Source: Heterodera schachtii | Taxonomy: Eukaryota > Nematoda > Chromadorea > Rhabditida > Heteroderidae | Assembly (NCBI GenBank): GCA_023374025.1 | Contig: SIJG01000006.1 | Span: 1,131,814 to 1,195,813, forward strand | Direction of reading: 5' to 3' | Length of the DNA stretch: 64,000 nucleotides | Part shown: one piece after another, positions 55,301-64,000 of the stretch | Position numbering within the stretch: the first letter of the stretch is position 1 | How the letters are laid out: each line of letters opens with the position of its first letter | Notes under the pieces: model-generated | Database searches by the model: none | The model's input: only the letters and a program-made list of their open reading frames with translations | What the model was told of the DNA's origin: nothing | Translations under genes and position numbers: made by a program

Positions 55301-57020
55301 GGCCAATGCCCGCACCATCAGCAGTTGGCCAGTTTGAACATGCACACGGACATTTGCACTGTTCTGATCGCATTTGCGGACAAAATATTTGCTGATTCGT
55401 CCGGCGGCGGAAGCATTGGCATTGTGTCACGGAGCTCGTCGATGGGCTCAATCGGTAGGGGGGAAAAGGAAAGGAATGAGAGAGAACAAAAGAAAGCATC
55501 GCTAATTAAATGTGAATATCCCCTCTTAATTAGGCTAACATAAATTAGCCTTTTCCCGTTGGAAATTTTTGTCACAAAAATTGCCATCAGCAGAAGTCGA
55601 GAAAAGGAAGCAGCGAAATGACCAACTCAGCACAAAATACACCGGCGGAAAGAGCAGCCCAAAGACAGCGCCAATGAAAAACGAAGAGAGAAATGAAACA
55701 AAGGGAAAACTGACGGAACTGAACGGAGGAGGAGGAGGGGGAGGAGTACAGCAACAACAAATTGGAGCAGTACACAGCGTAATTGAGAGGCCAAAGGGAA
55801 CAAACGGAGGGAAAAGGCGGAAGAGACAAAAGAAAAGCGAAAAAATGGAGCAGGAAAGGAGGACAAAGACAAAGACAACAAATCGAGGGACACTGTAAGG
55901 CAAAGGAAAATGCCGAATTGGGAATGGGCAATGAATGAATCAGGGACAAAAAATGTCGGACAATTTTGATCAATGGAAAAACATTGGGATGGCAAATCCT
56001 TGAAAAGTGCCATTATTAGTCGACAATTAAATGATTGCCAATTCTAACGGACAAGAAACCAATCGGTCGATCAGTGCGTCCGCTCGCCTCCGCTCGGTCA
56101 GCGATTGTTTTCGCCGCTTGGCAAAAGTTTGGACGGAATGGGCCATTCGATGTTCCGTCGCGTGCGCTCAATGCGGCACAGTGTGCGAAGAAAAGTGGGA
56201 AAATGGGCACAACAGAAAAGGAGGGACAAACGCACAATGTGCCCTCAGTTTTTCAAAGAGTCGCCGCCGAAATTGTCAAAAAGTTGCCACCAATTGGGCC
56301 ATCCTTTGGCATTTCCTCCGTCCGCCGCCGCTTTCGTTGCGGCGGAAAAATGTCCGGCGGCGGCGACGGAGCAAAAAGAAACAGCACGCAACGGCGGCAA
56401 CAGCACGGGGCCATGTTCGCCCTCCTCCGCCCTTTTGGCCATTCCTTTCGCGGACGACGCGTGCAGTTCGTCGAGGTGAGATGACACGCGGGGGACAAAG
56501 AAAGACAGGGAATTACAATTCATTACAAGTTAAGGCGGGGAGGGAGGACCATCCCCAGGGGGACGGACAGTCCGGGAAAAGCCCCCCGGGCGACGACTTT
56601 TTTACTCACTGCCATTTTTTGGTCACCCCCAGCGCCCAAGGGAATTTGCCGATTGACCTCGTGCGCGGAATTTGCATTTTGCTTTTTAGGATTTCGTCGT
56701 CGACTTCGCCAGCATTAAGCCGCTCATTCGCCTCATGCGACGCATTGAGTGCCACCACCACAAAATTGGCAAAAACAGAACAAGAAAACAAAGGGGAGGA
56801 GGAAAGAATGGCACGGGAAGAAACGGCGAAAGGAGCGGCGGAGAAAAGGGTGAATTTTGGGGACGGAAGCGACGGAGAGCAGCAAAAGGAGACGGAGCAG
56901 TACAAAGGCAGGGGGAGGGGGGACACCAGCAGCAGAAGGGACAGCGTCGAGTCCATCCCATTGGACATCAGCCGATATGACAACGTACAAAGCATAATCA
57001 CGACAAATGCGGCACGATGA
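52316..57020 (+). CDS. PX-SH3-RhoGAP protein, ARHGAP32/ARHGAP33 type
   Basis: Activates GTP hydrolysis by Rho/Rac/Cdc42. The start MLLGSDLAAALGTSAS and exon end FAPKF join at a 65-nt intron to CQHFHYDSVELGPVKVKF, then an acidic insert and FTLSIESNGKVWW. FDRQLHRCVFDRRHSRL completes a PX-like domain as in ARHGAP32/33. VQLDNRGNHFLPVERSLPNV then PAV, and LRVGDIVSVVEIIETECDEK plus WMRGKL, match the following linker and SH3 domain. The GAP domain has SVFGVDLENLM, MEAGIYRQCGVQSNVRRLRH (with the Arg finger), DIHSVGSLLKHFFRQLPNPL, RNLAIIWTPNLIR and MHTDICTVLIAFADKIFADS. The Ser-rich tail ends ISRYDNVQSIITTNAAR. Junctions in 53.0-54.1 and 55.4-56.9 kb are unresolved. Confidence 0.85.
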
Positions 57021-57319
57021 GAGGGGCCACCCTTTTTCATTCATTGGTTGAAATAAATGTACATATTTTGCATTTGTTTCTCCAGCATTTCATTGACCCA
57101 ATCAGTAAAACCATACTCAGTTTATTGGGCCGTAATAACTTTCTTAATTTGGTTGATCGTTTTAAGTTAAGGCCAGGAAAACGGACAATATGTTGATTGG
57201 GCTGATCAATGGTGAACAAATGCCGATTTCCTGTTGAATAAATTGGCATTTTTGGGGATCCCTTTTATTCCACCCAAAGGAATTTGCAAGGCAGCAAAAC
57301 TATTTGCCGTAGTTAAAAG
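57021..57319. other. Intergenic, 3' flank of RhoGAP
   Basis: AT-rich; no gene seen. Confidence 0.4.
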
Positions 57320-57437
57320 TAGGGTTGCTCCCCGACCCCTCGGGGGGCAAAATGTCTGGGGCCGGGGACCGTCGGGGGGAGACATGTCGGGGGTCGGGTC
57401 GGGGAATAGGCCCCGGGGGGCTCGGGGAGCAACCCTA
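57320..57437. mobile_element. 118-bp hAT-type MITE
   Basis: Perfect 16-bp terminal inverted repeats TAGGGTTGCTCCCCGA and an exact 8-bp target duplication GTTAAAAG (57312-57319, 57438-57445). The interior is GC-rich and partly self-complementary. No coding capacity. Confidence 0.93.
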
Positions 57438-57445
57438 GTTAAAAG

Positions 57446-57859
57446 GGTGGTGATTTCTGATAAATAATGGCATTGTTTTATGCGATGCCTTTTTGAACAT
57501 AACAAAGTTTGTCAGATCATTGGCGTTTGTCCCGTTTTGTCTGTTTCTCTGCCCCTCTCTCTCTCCCCTTCCGTCTCTCTCTCTATCCCTCCATTTTCTC
57601 TTTCTCTTCTTTGTTTCGCTTCTTTTTCGTCTCTTCCTCCTGCCCGCTCCTTCGCTGTCTCAGCTCCGCTCGCACTTTGTTCGCCTTCAGTTGGCGGTCT
57701 TTTGGCCTTGAGAAAAAGTCGTCGCGTCGGTTCGCTTTGGGCGGCCAAACGCAAAAGGGCGAAGCGCAGCGACAAACGCATTTTGGACGAACGGAAAGTT
57801 TGTCCAAAAACCAACGGTCGCCGTAGTAATGGGTCAATTCTGACAAGACAAATGGGAAA
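57446..57859. other. Pyrimidine-rich stretch, no supported gene
   Basis: Long frames on both strands come from a CT-rich tract (57550-57660) followed by more complex sequence to about 57840. No homologue or splice context is recognised. Confidence 0.4.
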
Positions 57860-58030
57860 TAATACTATATATGGTGGACCACCTTTTTGAAAAAAGGGTT
57901 TTCAAGGTCAGGGAACCGAAGAATCCAACATCTCTTATGGTCCATTTCGAACCCCGGAAATTTGGGGCTGTTGAAAGTGAAATTTTTGAATTTTTTTATT
58001 TTCAAAAGGTGGCCCACCATCATAGTATTA
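57860..58030. mobile_element. 170-bp foldback MITE
   Basis: The left end TAATACTATATATGGTGGACC then ACCTTTTTGAAAA is matched in inverse by TTTTCAAAAGGTGGCCCACC then ATCATAGTATTA on the right. The arms pair over about 35 bp with few mismatches. No target duplication could be fixed. Confidence 0.75.
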
Positions 58031-58167
58031 CCGGGAAGCGAAAAAGGAAGCGGAGGAAAATTTGTAACGGAATTTCCCCGTATTTCTGATTTACAATTAG
58101 ACATTTATGGTCTTGATTTTGGGGCCAAGACATAGTCAGTTTAAGCAATTAACGACCAAGCAAATGC

Positions 58168-58451
58168 CAAGGGCGTAGCCAGACCCTTGGATTTGGGAGG
58201 CAAAATTTCGATTTTTATAGTGTATTTTCTCTGTTTTCATTCGATTTTTAGGGGTGTATTTTCGTTTTTGAAATCCCGAATTAGGGGATGATTACAAAAC
58301 TTTTAGCCGTTTTTCGCCAAAAAACTACTATTGTTTGCCATTTTAGTCTCCGTTTTCCAAAAATATGGTAAAATGGGGTCCGTGGGTTTCGGGGGGGGGG
58401 GCTTTATTGTTAGCCCCTCAGCTTCCCTCCCCCCCCCCGGCTACGCCCTTG
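58168..58451. mobile_element. 284-bp hAT-type MITE
   Basis: Perfect 13-bp terminal inverted repeats CAAGGGCGTAGCC and an exact 8-bp target duplication GCAAATGC (58160-58167, 58452-58459). The interior is AT-rich with G and C runs near both ends. The terminus resembles GGGCGTAGCC ends reported for animal hAT-like MITEs (recollection). Confidence 0.92.
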
Positions 58452-58689
58452 GCAAATGCCCAATTAAAACTGAAAAGTGACGAATTAATTGCAATAAAAC
58501 TGACCTTCGCCCACGCCAATCTCAGAAATGGCAACGAAAGCGAGCAAAGGGCGGTCGGGGGAAAGCCAATTGCGGAAGAGATGGACCAAACGAAGGTTGG
58601 GACAGCAGCTGAAAAAGGAAGCAAAATGCAAACGATGGAACATTTTAAAAAACTAAATTCTCACGCGCTGTTAAAAAAGCGCGATTCAT

Positions 58690-58918
58690 TTGCGAATCGG
58701 TCAAAGCGCACGAAAAAGGCGAATTGACGCTGAAAAAAGCAATTGAAAACGGAAAGGAAAGTATTGTTCAATTGTTGATCAAAACCAACCACTTTGTCAC
58801 TGAAGGTGAAGCAGACTTTGTCAGCATCGACAATTTGTTTGAATTCCTCCGCTTTTTTGGACGGATAATCGAAGGGAAAGACTTCGCCGCCGAGAAAACA
58901 AATGAAAGTGCCTAAAAA
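58690..58918 (+). CDS. C-terminal part of an unidentified gene
   Basis: A coherent frame reading RFICESVKAHEKGELTLKKA, IENGKESIVQLLIKTNHFVT, VSIDNLFEFLRFFGRIIEGK, ending NESA at the TAA 58916-58918. It alternates charged and hydrophobic residues like a helical soluble protein. A second coding-like piece (QLKLKSDELIAIKLTFAHAN) lies at 58461-58520 in another frame, just beyond the 58.2-kb MITE, and could be an upstream exon. The 5' end was not found, and transposon insertions at 57.3-58.5 kb may have broken the gene. Family unknown. Confidence 0.4.
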
Positions 58919-59099
58919 TGGGAGGGGACAATTAAAACTTCAAATAGAGTACCCTAACAAATAAGGGTTTTTTTTCAAAACGACGCTAATTGTAAGGCTT
59001 ATTTTACAGTTTTTCTTTCAATTGCTTTTAAGGCTATCAGGGATTGAAAAACTAATTTTTAACACGAATTTGGACATTGGCGCAAATGTTTAGACACGG

Positions 59100-59815
59100 T
59101 TTAAAGCTGAAAATTTTCTGGATTTAAAATATAACCCAAAAAACGCCAGGGCAGACAAAACAGAAAACCAATGAATTTCGGCAACTTTCTTCCCAACCTT
59201 TCCGAATCGGCTTCAGTGTACGGCATCCAAACCCGGCCTTGAGCGTCTTGAAAATTTGCAAATGATTCCGCTGCGCGTCGTTTTGCGGCGCCAATCGATT
59301 GGCACAAGTGCCGGCACACGAACAGAGTGAGGAACACTCGAAGAAGCGCGACTCAAATGCATTCTCATTGAGCAAATGGGCATTGTGCACACGACCTGGC
59401 TGAAATGGACGACGGAAATTGGAGAGAATTTGGCCGGGGGAAGGAGGGACTGACTTCTGAGAGTTCGATGGTACTCATTTCGACACATGCGCAGCCTTTC
59501 TGAGCCGAGCATCCGCCGGTGCCCTTACAATTGCAAAACACCTAACAAATATTCAAATTGACAACCAATTGAATTTTTTACAAAATGCTTCTTAACGAAC
59601 CCGATTTGGCAGATTTTCAGCAAATTTAGGGAGAGGCGAATAATCGAATTTTGCAAGTTCAAAATTGTCGACATCATTGACCCAGGGAATGGGAACAGCA
59701 GCAAATCCATTGGAAATGTCAGGTCCACTTAATCAAACCGAAAAAAGATTAAAAGAGAAAAAACAACAAAATACTATATACCTTAGGGAATTGACCATCT
59801 AAACAAAATTAAGTA
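59100..59815 (-). CDS. Pre-SET-domain protein lacking a visible SET domain
   Basis: The frame opens MVNSLS-GPDISNG directly after a TTTGTTTAG acceptor-like site. It continues VPIPWVNDVDNFELAKFDYS, VFCNCKGTGGCSAQKGCACV, FFECSSLCSCAGTCANRLAP and LKAGFGCRTLKPIRK. DISNG..VP-P-VN-VD and the Cys-rich C-x-C...C-x-C-x3-C-xN-R pattern define the zinc-binding pre-SET module of G9a/SUV39/SETDB-type histone lysine methyltransferases. It also reaches the first strand of the SET domain (G-GCRTL-PI-KG). After the donor at about 59190 the next minus-strand exon gives only a few codons before a stop, and no SET core (NHSC, GEELTFDY) was found to 57 kb. It may be truncated, a pseudogene, or carry a distant 3' part. 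Confidence 0.65.
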
Positions 59816-60176
59816 GATTCAATTCAGATTTAACTTAAAATTTAAAAAAGAAATTTAAAATTTAAAAATTATTTTCTTTAAATTAATTAGGTAATTTTTT
59901 GAATAAAATTTGGCGTACGAATTGTAATTTTAAATAAAATTAAACGGACCATCTCCGTTTGAGTGCTCAATTTGTTTTTGTTTTTTCGCATTGCTTTTTC
60001 TTTTCAAAACTCTTTGGCTTTTAATTATTTTATTTAAATCTATTAAAAATATTTTTGGGACAAATAAATCTTTAGCACAATAAAATAAACATTTTCTGAA
60101 CGAATTTCGTCTGGTCCTACGGAAAATAGAAGTTTTTCTGCGTCGAATTTCCTTTGTCCGTTCCGTTTTCTTCCGT
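59816..60176. other. Short intergenic region
   Basis: AT-rich sequence between the collagen stop and the pre-SET gene, both on the minus strand. No gene seen. Confidence 0.4.
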
Positions 60177-61469
60177 TTAATAGCCCGGGGCGGTGCGTGG
60201 CGTTGGGCAGTGGTCGCATGTGCCCATATTTCCAATTTCGCCGGCAACTCCCGGACCGCCGTTCCCTCCGGGGTTTCCGGGCGTGCCGGGCTTTCCCGCG
60301 TCGCCGGGCTGTCCCGGCCCCCCGGGCTGTCCAAACGAGCCGGGCAGTCCTGGTTGGCCAGGAGCACCTGGGTACCCTGAAATCCCATGAAAATTAAGTC
60401 TTTTTGACAATCTTTTCGCCTTACCGTTGGGTCCGGGTGGTCCCGGGGGTCCGACGACTGTCGGGCCGTACCCTGTGATTCTGCCGGGGGCTCCGGGCTG
60501 GCCAGACTGGCCAGACTCACCAGGTTGACCTTAAATTGGGAATTTTGCATCCACGAAGAATGGCGACTGTTGGAGAATGATGTACTTACCATCAGGCCCA
60601 GGTGGACCAGGCGGTCCCAGCGGCCCTTGGCCTCCGTTCGGGCCAGGAAGTCCCGGGTTTCCGGAAGGACCGGGAAGTCCGGGCGGGCCAGGCAGACCGG
60701 GTTGGGCAGGCTGACATTCACCACAGCCCGCGCCAAAGGATCCGCCACCACTCGCACCGGCTTGGCCTAAAAAATGTCAACAAATTAAGGCTCCATGAAT
60801 TCCTTCATTTGGCTTCCTCTTTTGAATTTGTCGCCCCTTCACTTACCATTTGGCCCTGTTTGTCCAGGTGCTCCCGGCACTCCGTCAAATCCGGGCTGTC
60901 CGACCGGGCCGGGAGGTCCGGGCAATCCGGGCGGGGACACGCCACAGCCGCAGCAGAGGCCGGCTTGCGCGGCGGAACCCGAGACGCCCGCTTCGCCGTA
61001 GACGAGGTGCCTTGCCGTTCTGGCCTTGGCTGCGCCGTTGCCACGTGCGTTTCCAATGATGCCGACCACTTGGGCAAGCGTTTGCGTACGCGTTAGCTTA
61101 AATTTAGGCAATTTGCTTTGAGTGAATTTGCGTGTAGCGAATGCCGGAGGGAAAAGGGCAATTAAAAGTTAATTAAAATGCTAATTGCTGCTTCTGCACA
61201 CCTCACGGAGTATGTTCCCTGAACGCTGCTTGCAAAACTCGAGCTCATTCTGCATTTTGGTGCCAATCTGCTGGAAGTTTTGGTAGGCCAACGGCACGCT
61301 GAGTATGCAAATCACCGTGGCAACCTTAAATTTTAAAAAAGCTCGCCGATGAGCGACCGTTTTGTTTCCCTTTCCGATTCGCTTTTACCGTTGACATTAC
61401 AACGCCGAAAAATGCGAGCCGTCGGAGCTCCTCGGCCTCCTTTTTGATCTGCTGCTTGTTGGTCTCCAT
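60177..61469 (-). CDS. Cuticle collagen
   Basis: A structural protein of the nematode cuticle, secreted by hypodermis. Six exons (61469-61389, 61324-61202, 61096-60847, 60766-60590, 60529-60425, 60377-60177) join in phase. The N terminus ([20 protein letters not shown], then [20 protein letters not shown]) is the cuticle-collagen N domain with its single hydrophobic helix. An Arg-rich stretch (KARTARHL) may include the subtilisin-type processing site. Triple-helix blocks of Gly-X-Y ([45 protein letters not shown]-type runs) are separated by Cys pairs (LCCGCGV, AGCGECQ). The last Cys motif is [13 protein letters not shown]. Four introns fall on Gly codons of the helix. A TATA-like element lies about 83 bp upstream. 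Confidence 0.96.
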
Positions 61470-61551
61470 GCTGCTGGTTGATTTGGTTGGTTTGTCTTCC
61501 TTCGGTCGGATGGATCACTCACTGACTGATGCTCACTTTCGGTGGATGTCC

Positions 61552-61560
61552 CTTTAAATA
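61552..61560 (-). promoter_or_regulatory. TATA-like box (TATTTAAAG) of the collagen gene
   Basis: On the minus strand, CCTATTTAAAGGGAC lies about 83-91 bp above the collagen ATG at 61469, a usual distance for cuticle collagens. It resembles the TATTTAA elements at 2020 and 3153. Confidence 0.55.
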
Positions 61561-62910
61561 GGGCGACTTCGCCCGGGGGGGGGGGCATTTGATTTGCCCG
61601 GCCGACTCGCCGGGCCACTGAACTGATTAAATTGGCAAAAAAGTGACCCCCTTCTATCTACGGCTGCAAATGTCGGGCAAAAAAAAACTGCACAATGTCT
61701 TAAAAGATTGCCGTCCCCCAATTCCGTCAAAATGTGCGCACAGTTCCGCCGGCTGCGCACTTTCCACACTTTCTCCCCGGCGGCGGCGGCGGACTGCCAC
61801 TGATTAATTTAATTTCATTTTTATTTTTGTCTTCCATTTTTTTGGTATAATCGCAATTTTTGGGCGACAGCGGCAGAGAGAGAGAGAGAGAAAAGAGAGA
61901 GAGAAAGAAGCGATCTGAGGGCCAAAAGGGGCGGAGAATGGCAAACAGAGCAAAACGCCAAACCAACGCCAAAACCAGTGTCACGATGATCATGTCATGT
62001 TGGACGACTGTCCAAACGACAGATAAACCGACAAAAAACCAAATCAGCAAAGCGACGAACGACAAGTGTTTGTTGCGTCCCCTCCCCCGTCCAAAGGGGG
62101 GGGGGGGCACTGCTCAAAAAACAGTGCCCGAGGCGATGCTCCGCCGATCGCCCATAATTTATTTATTTATTTATTCCCCCCCCCCGCGCCAATCGCACAG
62201 CAATTTTCATTTTTATGTGCGCTTTTTCGCGGCAAAAAGTTGCGAAAATAATTAATTTCCTTTGCTTTTTGCCACCATTGGTTGGAGGCGCAGAACGAAC
62301 GGACGACCGAATTATACAATTTTCGGGCCTATTGTTGCGGGGGGGGGGGGGGGGAAATCCCCGGCGGCGGGGAAACGATGAAAAGCGGAAACGATTCATT
62401 TCACTAATTAATGAATTAATTAAGTCACTCTTCTGAAAGAGCAGTGAAAAAAGGGAACATTTGGACAGAAGGAGAAAAAAAAGGACAGAAAATTATCTAA
62501 AAAATGAGCAAAACCATGGACCAAAAGAGTGCTTATTTGCTTATCCAATTAGACAAATGCTCAAAGGAAAGTCCGTCCGTCCCAAAAGACTAATTAATAA
62601 ACACAAAAAACAATGCCTTTTTTTGTCGACGGTTCCATGGATTAAATATTTGTTGTCCTTTTTGATGTTCCTTCTGTTTATTTGTTTCATTCTTTTTTTG
62701 TTGAAAATTACTGTTAAATTACATTTAATTAAAAATTTAACTGTCAAAAATTCTAAAATAAAAAAACAAAAAACATTTTGTGTCTTTCTTTCTATGGGCG
62801 TGCTTTTCCCTTCCTTTTTCCCCCTTTCTTTTTTTCTCTGCGCTTTTTGTCGTTTCTCTTTGGTCCTTTGTGCCGTTTTGGCGTTCGAAATTCTGAAAAG
62901 GAATTGCATT
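61561..62910. other. Intergenic, no gene supported
   Basis: Contains G/C runs near 61577, 62096, 62175 and 62337 and AT-rich tracts. One minus-strand frame (62110-61727) includes hydrophobic stretches but starts in a poly-C run and has no recognisable sequence. Confidence 0.5.
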
Positions 62911-64000
62911 TCAGTTAATTAGTTTTAAATTTTGGGCTTTTTCACCTTGGCGAGTCGTCGTCGTTTTTTCTTCCGTTGTTTCGCCATTTCGAAATCGGTA
63001 GCGACCGAAGTCGAGCAAATGTCGCAAGTCGCTGTCGTCACCGCTCGCTTTGTTCAGTCGCCGTCGCTTTTGCTCGCCACCGCTTAGCCGCACAAAATGC
63101 GCCTCTTCGAAGCGGCGCTGCGCCTCCGCGCGACGGCGAATCGCTAAAAACGGACGAATAAACCAAAACAAATATTTTTAATTACATTCTCCAAGAGTAA
63201 AGTACTTTAATCTCCAGTTCTCTGACTGACCTAGTGAATTGTGTTCGAGTGATTTACGCCAAAAATTACCTAATTATGCAATGGGACGGCGGATTGCCTA
63301 GCTGATTGTGAGTGTTAAAAAATAAACAAAAATGATAATTTCTTAAAAATGTTAGATCGAAAAAGTGCATTTTCGTGATCCCGAGCATTCTTTAGTTTGG
63401 TCTGAAAACTGTTTCAAGTGTAAAAATTGTGAAGCTTTTTGAAAGTATATTCAAAAAAGCGGCCCATTAAAATCTTTTTCTCACCCCAATTAAATTTGTC
63501 CACTTTCCCTGCATTTTCCCTTTTTAAATTTGCCATTTTTCCCTTTTTAAATTTACCATTTTCTTCCCAATTTACCGTTCGTTTGCTGTTGGTCAGTGAC
63601 AACTTCCGGCGCCTGTCCCATCTCCGCTCGCAATTCCTCCACCAAACTGCTTCGGAGTGCGCGTCGCTTTGCGCGTCGTTCGGCGCGCGTTTCGCCTTCC
63701 GTCGCCGCGTCGTCCGTCGGCGGAATGCCTTTTTTTGCGACTGTTTTAAGCGCGCGTCGTTTTGCTTTTGCCGCCGCTGCGATTTCATCTGATTTAAGAG
63801 GGAAAAAGTAAAAATTATTTAAAAAACAAATATTGTCATGCCAAATAAACGTAATCCGCATGAAAAAAGGCATTAAATTTGTTAATTAATTGGTGGGTTT
63901 CTTTCTCTTGCCGTTTTGCTGTTTTCCGTTTTCCTCCGCTATTTCCTCGTCGCTTTCCATCGCTGAGTTTTCCTCAAGTCGATTTTGCTGCAAATATTCG
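62911..64000 (-). CDS. NGDN: Neuroguidin/LCP5-type U3 snoRNP protein, 5' end outside window
   Basis: NGDN/Lcp5 belongs to the small-subunit processome and acts in 18S rRNA maturation; it carries a Sas10/Utp3-type C terminus. Three exons are visible. The 5'-most (64000 to about 63917) is acidic (SAMESDEEIAEENGKQQN) and ends at a GC donor. The second (about 63789-63556) reads KAKRRALKTVAKKGIPPTDD ... RALRSSLVEELRAEMGQAPE then VVTD, the family's R-x5-SS-x2-ELR...APE block. The third (63145-62911) reads IRRRAEAQRRFEEAHFVRLS then GGEQKRRR ... LRHLLDFG, matching the FEE..F-RL...L-FG end. Near the stop a different frame encodes a basic KKKRRRLAKVKKPK tail more like the family's usual end, so the last codons are uncertain. 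Confidence 0.8.

Noticed and set aside
56031..57020. 329-codon ORF as a separate gene
   Set aside because: Only its C-terminal end looks coding; the rest is low-complexity or intronic. Best treated as containing the last exons of the RhoGAP gene.
61727..62110. Minus-strand ORF with possible membrane helices
   Set aside because: It begins within a poly-C run and no family sequence is visible; probably chance.
1..64000. tRNA, rRNA, spliced-leader RNA, snRNA or CRISPR features
   Set aside because: I looked for T-loop/B-box patterns, Sm-site contexts and regularly spaced repeats and saw none convincing. A covariance-model scan would be decisive.

Overview
The window is eukaryotic and very probably from a nematode. 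It holds many short-intron genes (introns often 45-80 nt), a complete nematode cuticle collagen, and orthologues of typical worm genes such as TBCEL/coel-1 and GFI1/pag-3. An NDUFA7 gene is followed by a UQCRQ gene on the same strand, a pairing I recall from Caenorhabditis. At least three introns appear to use GC-AG borders, and the intergenic DNA is AT-rich with many poly-G/C runs. I recall frequent GC donors from cyst nematodes (Globodera/Heterodera), so a plant-parasitic tylenchid is my best guess; that is inference. Gene models were built by hand from reading frames, splice signals and phase agreement. No database search was run.

Layout. 0-4 kb: two tandem small secreted-peptide genes sharing leader, promoter and an N-G-[KR]-R-W repeat. 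4-12 kb: four-pass membrane protein (-), Cys-rich Shisa/VOPP1-like protein (+), thiamine pyrophosphokinase (-), peroxin-13 (-). 12.6 kb: GC-rich palindrome. 13-16 kb: charged repeat protein (-), CK1/TTBK-like kinase (+), small secreted protein (+). 17-19.4 kb: TBCEL (-). 19.4-23.9 kb: repeats, nested foldback elements and a copied fragment of a RhoGAP gene. 24-28 kb: SKP1-like gene (-), two tightly packed single-pass proteins (+), a probable mitochondrial protein (+) and an unrecognised 267-residue protein (+). 28-34.5 kb: gene-poor, rich in poly-G/C. 34.5-37.8 kb: GFI1/pag-3-like zinc-finger gene with a 71-bp minisatellite in an intron. 38-41 kb: Ig-domain gene and a small zinc-finger gene. 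41-43 kb: short-chain dehydrogenase (-). 43.8-46.6 kb: transposon cluster, including a hAT-type MITE nested in a decayed LINE reverse transcriptase. 47-51.5 kb: CNBP-like zinc-knuckle gene (+), MAX (-), UQCRQ and NDUFA7 (-). 52-57 kb: ARHGAP32/33-type RhoGAP (+). 57-59 kb: three small inverted-repeat elements and an ORF. 59-61.5 kb: pre-SET-only gene (-) and cuticle collagen (-). The right edge holds a neuroguidin gene (-) whose 5' end lies outside.

Most genes are unrelated housekeeping or regulatory genes. The most original items are the paired peptide-precursor genes, the closely spaced small-ORF pair at 25 kb, the nested transposons with exact target-site duplications, and the GC-AG introns.
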